This document shows positions 62,978-64,000 of a DNA stretch of 64,000 nucleotides, piece after piece; the first letter of the stretch is position 1, and every line of letters starts with the position of its first letter. The stretch spans positions 44,692 to 108,691 of the forward strand of contig CAMDMZ010000012.1 in the NCBI GenBank assembly GCA_945902805.1, written 5' to 3'. This DNA comes from Propionivibrio dicarboxylicus (GTDB taxonomy: Bacteria; Pseudomonadota; Gammaproteobacteria; Burkholderiales; Rhodocyclaceae). The notes beneath the pieces are model-generated. The model had not been told where the DNA came from and ran no database searches. It saw nothing but the letters and a program-made list of their open reading frames with translations. A program made the position numbers and the translations under genes.

Positions 62978-63472
62978 ATGGACGTCGAGCTGATCACCTT
63001 ATCGGAAGCAATCGCCGCGTCGTGTCGTCAGCGCCGACTTTTGATCGCCACCGCCGAATCCTGCACCGGTGGTTGGGCAGCGCAAGTGATCACTCACACG
63101 GCGGGTAGTTCGGCCTGGTTTGAGCGCGGCTTTGTCACCTACAGCAACGAAGCCAAGGTGGAGATGCTCGGCGTTCGGCCGCAAACCCTCGAAATTTTCG
63201 GTGCGGTGAGCCTGGAAACGGCAGGTGAAATGGCGGCTGGCGCACTGAACAACTCCAGAGCCATGATTTCATTGGCAATTACTGGAATCGCCGGTCCGAC
63301 CGGTGGCTCACCTGGTAAGCCAGTAGGGACCGTATGCTTCGCCTGGTGCATGAAAGACCATGCGCCGTCTTGCCAGCACCGACTTTTTGCGGGTGATCGT
63401 GAAGCGATCCGCCATCAGGCGGTGATCTACGCACTCACTGGTTTGGTAGCGCTGGCAAATAGCGTGCCATAA
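62978..63472 (+). CDS. cinA: CinA C-terminal domain protein (NMN amidohydrolase, PncC type)
   Basis: A 164-residue stand-alone CinA C-terminal domain, a family that deamidates nicotinamide mononucleotide. ATAESCTGGWAAQVIT, FERGFVTYSNEAKVEMLGV, VSLETAGEMAAGAL and ITGIAGPTGGSPGKPVGTVCFAW are all present. It lies 1 nt after pgpA and 27 nt before recA. Two repeat-like stretches fall inside it. One near the N-terminus (SCRQRRLLI) overlaps conserved residues and may be native. The other near residue 130 (APSCQHRLF) is a clear copy in the loop before the conserved GDRE motif, read in a different frame from the copies elsewhere. Confidence 0.9.
   Translation: MDVELITLSEAIAASCRQRRLLIATAESCTGGWAAQVITHTAGSSAWFERGFVTYSNEAKVEMLGVRPQTLEIFGAVSLETAGEMAAGALNNSRAMISLAITGIAGPTGGSPGKPVGTVCFAWCMKDHAPSCQHRLFAGDREAIRHQAVIYALTGLVALANSVP
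63018..63043 (+). repeat. Dispersed 26-bp repeat, copy 17 (weak, N-terminal part of cinA)
   Basis: GTCGTGTCGTCAG then CGCCGACTTTTGA, about five differences from the consensus. It overlaps a conserved coding region, so chance or native sequence is possible. Confidence 0.4.
63364..63389 (+). repeat. Dispersed 26-bp repeat, copy 18 (C-terminal part of cinA)
   Basis: GCCGTCTTGCCAG then CACCGACTTTTTG, one difference from consensus. Read in frame as APSCQHRLF, a frame used by no other clear copy. Confidence 0.9.
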
Positions 63473-63499
63473 TCGAATCAACTTTTTGGAAGGATGAAC

Positions 63500-64000
63500 A
63501 TGGACGAGAACAAGGCAAAAGCCCTGCAGGCCGCGCTGGCCCAGATTGAAAAGCAGTTCGGCAAAGGCTCCATCATGAAGATGGGCGAAGGCAATGTCGC
63601 CGACGACATTATTCCGGTATCGACCGGCTCATTGGGTCTCGACATTGCGCTGGGTATCGGTGGTTTGCCGCGTGGCCGTGTGGTGGAAATATATGGTCCG
63701 GAATCCTCGGGTAAGACCACGCTGTGTTTGCACATCGTTGCCGAAATCCAGAAGGCTGGCGGTGTCGCCGCCTACATCGACGCGGAAAACGCACTCGATC
63801 CGGGTTACGCCGCCAAGCTCGGCGTGAATGTTCCGGACTTGCTCATCTCGCAACCGGATACCGGCGAACAGGGACTGGAAATCACCGACATGCTGGTGCG
63901 CTCGGGCGGCGTCGATCTGATTGTTATCGACTCGGTGGCCGCACTGACGCCGAGGGCGGAAATCGAAGGCGAGATGGGCGACCAGTTGCCCGGTTTGCAA
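63500..64000 (+). CDS. recA: RecA recombinase (3' end cut by window edge)
   Basis: DNA strand-exchange ATPase and SOS co-protease. The 167 visible residues start [29 protein letters not shown]. Walker A is [16 protein letters not shown], and [15 protein letters not shown] carries the catalytic glutamate. Walker B is [12 protein letters not shown], followed by [16 protein letters not shown], the betaproteobacterial form of loop L1. Most RecA proteins have DAEHALDP; here the histidine after the catalytic glutamate is asparagine. GGAAGG lies 6 nt before the ATG at 63500; an in-frame ATG at 63494 is too close to it. Only 27 bp separate it from cinA. No LexA box was recognised there; CATAAT at 63468-63473 might be a -10 element. 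Confidence 0.96.
   Translation, partial: MDENKAKALQAALAQIEKQFGKGSIMKMGEGNVADDIIPVSTGSLGLDIALGIGGLPRGRVVEIYGPESSGKTTLCLHIVAEIQKAGGVAAYIDAENALDPGYAAKLGVNVPDLLISQPDTGEQGLEITDMLVRSGGVDLIVIDSVAALTPRAEIEGEMGDQLPGLQ

Noticed and set aside
529..63389. CRISPR array as an explanation of the short repeats
   Set aside because: Copies are kilobases apart, in both orientations and often within genes; there are no spacers of constant length and no cas genes.
63473..63499. LexA-binding site upstream of recA
   Set aside because: No CTG-N10-CAG palindrome is visible in the 27-bp gap; an upstream promoter may lie within cinA.

Overview
The window looks like chromosomal DNA of a GC-rich betaproteobacterium, most likely of the Rhodocyclales type (inference). 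The evidence is gene order and gene content: zapB-like/zapA followed by 6S RNA; ribB-ribH-nusB-thiL-pgpA-cinA-recA; zapD-yacG facing a Nudix/ThiE-like fusion; MocR, EamA and DUF2917 neighbours; and a very dense set of sensor kinases. No rRNA, tRNA, phage, transposase or CRISPR array was seen. Coding density is high, with many 1- or 4-base overlaps and tail-to-tail junctions.

Layout. 1-6916: a TetR regulator and an AidB-like acyl-CoA dehydrogenase, divergent from a beta-oxidation operon (acyl-CoA dehydrogenase, thiolase, fused hydratase/dehydrogenase), with an 18-bp palindrome between them. 6983-12123: CHASE hybrid kinase, LysE exporter, phosphofructokinase. 12206-17481: a two-component system and PepSY protein divergent from two c-type cytochromes, a second PepSY protein and a ferric-reductase-like flavoprotein, with a dyad-symmetric operator array between them. 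17531-20702: small lipoprotein, PAS kinase and HD-GYP response regulator. 20705-33170: cobalamin-related genes (cobQ, btuF, and btuB-btuC-btuD behind a cobalamin riboswitch), interleaved with a radical SAM protein, a second hybrid kinase and a molybdopterin oxidoreductase.

33330-40659: cell division (ZapB-like, ZapA, ZapD), 6S RNA, an EAL/HDOD protein, a PilU-like ATPase, YacG, Nudix/ThiE-like protein, an AAA ATPase and MltA. 40747-42078: amtB with a sigma-54 promoter and an NtrC-type site. 42089-54410: EamA/DUF2917, MocR, a NarX/NarL-like pair, a 1826-residue CheB-CheR-PAS-kinase-receiver-Hpt protein and an orphan response regulator. 54422-64000: YqaA, threonine aldolase, IlvA, a CHASE2 adenylate cyclase, riboflavin genes, NusB, ThiL, PgpA, CinA and the start of RecA.

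The most unusual signal is a dispersed element of about 26 bp. Its halves are GCCGTCYCGCCAG and CACCGACTTTTTG, and it occurs about 18 times on both strands. Some copies lie between genes; others are read in frame inside at least nine unrelated proteins, usually in linkers or loops. Its consensus has no stop codon in any of the six frames. I do not recognise it as a named family.
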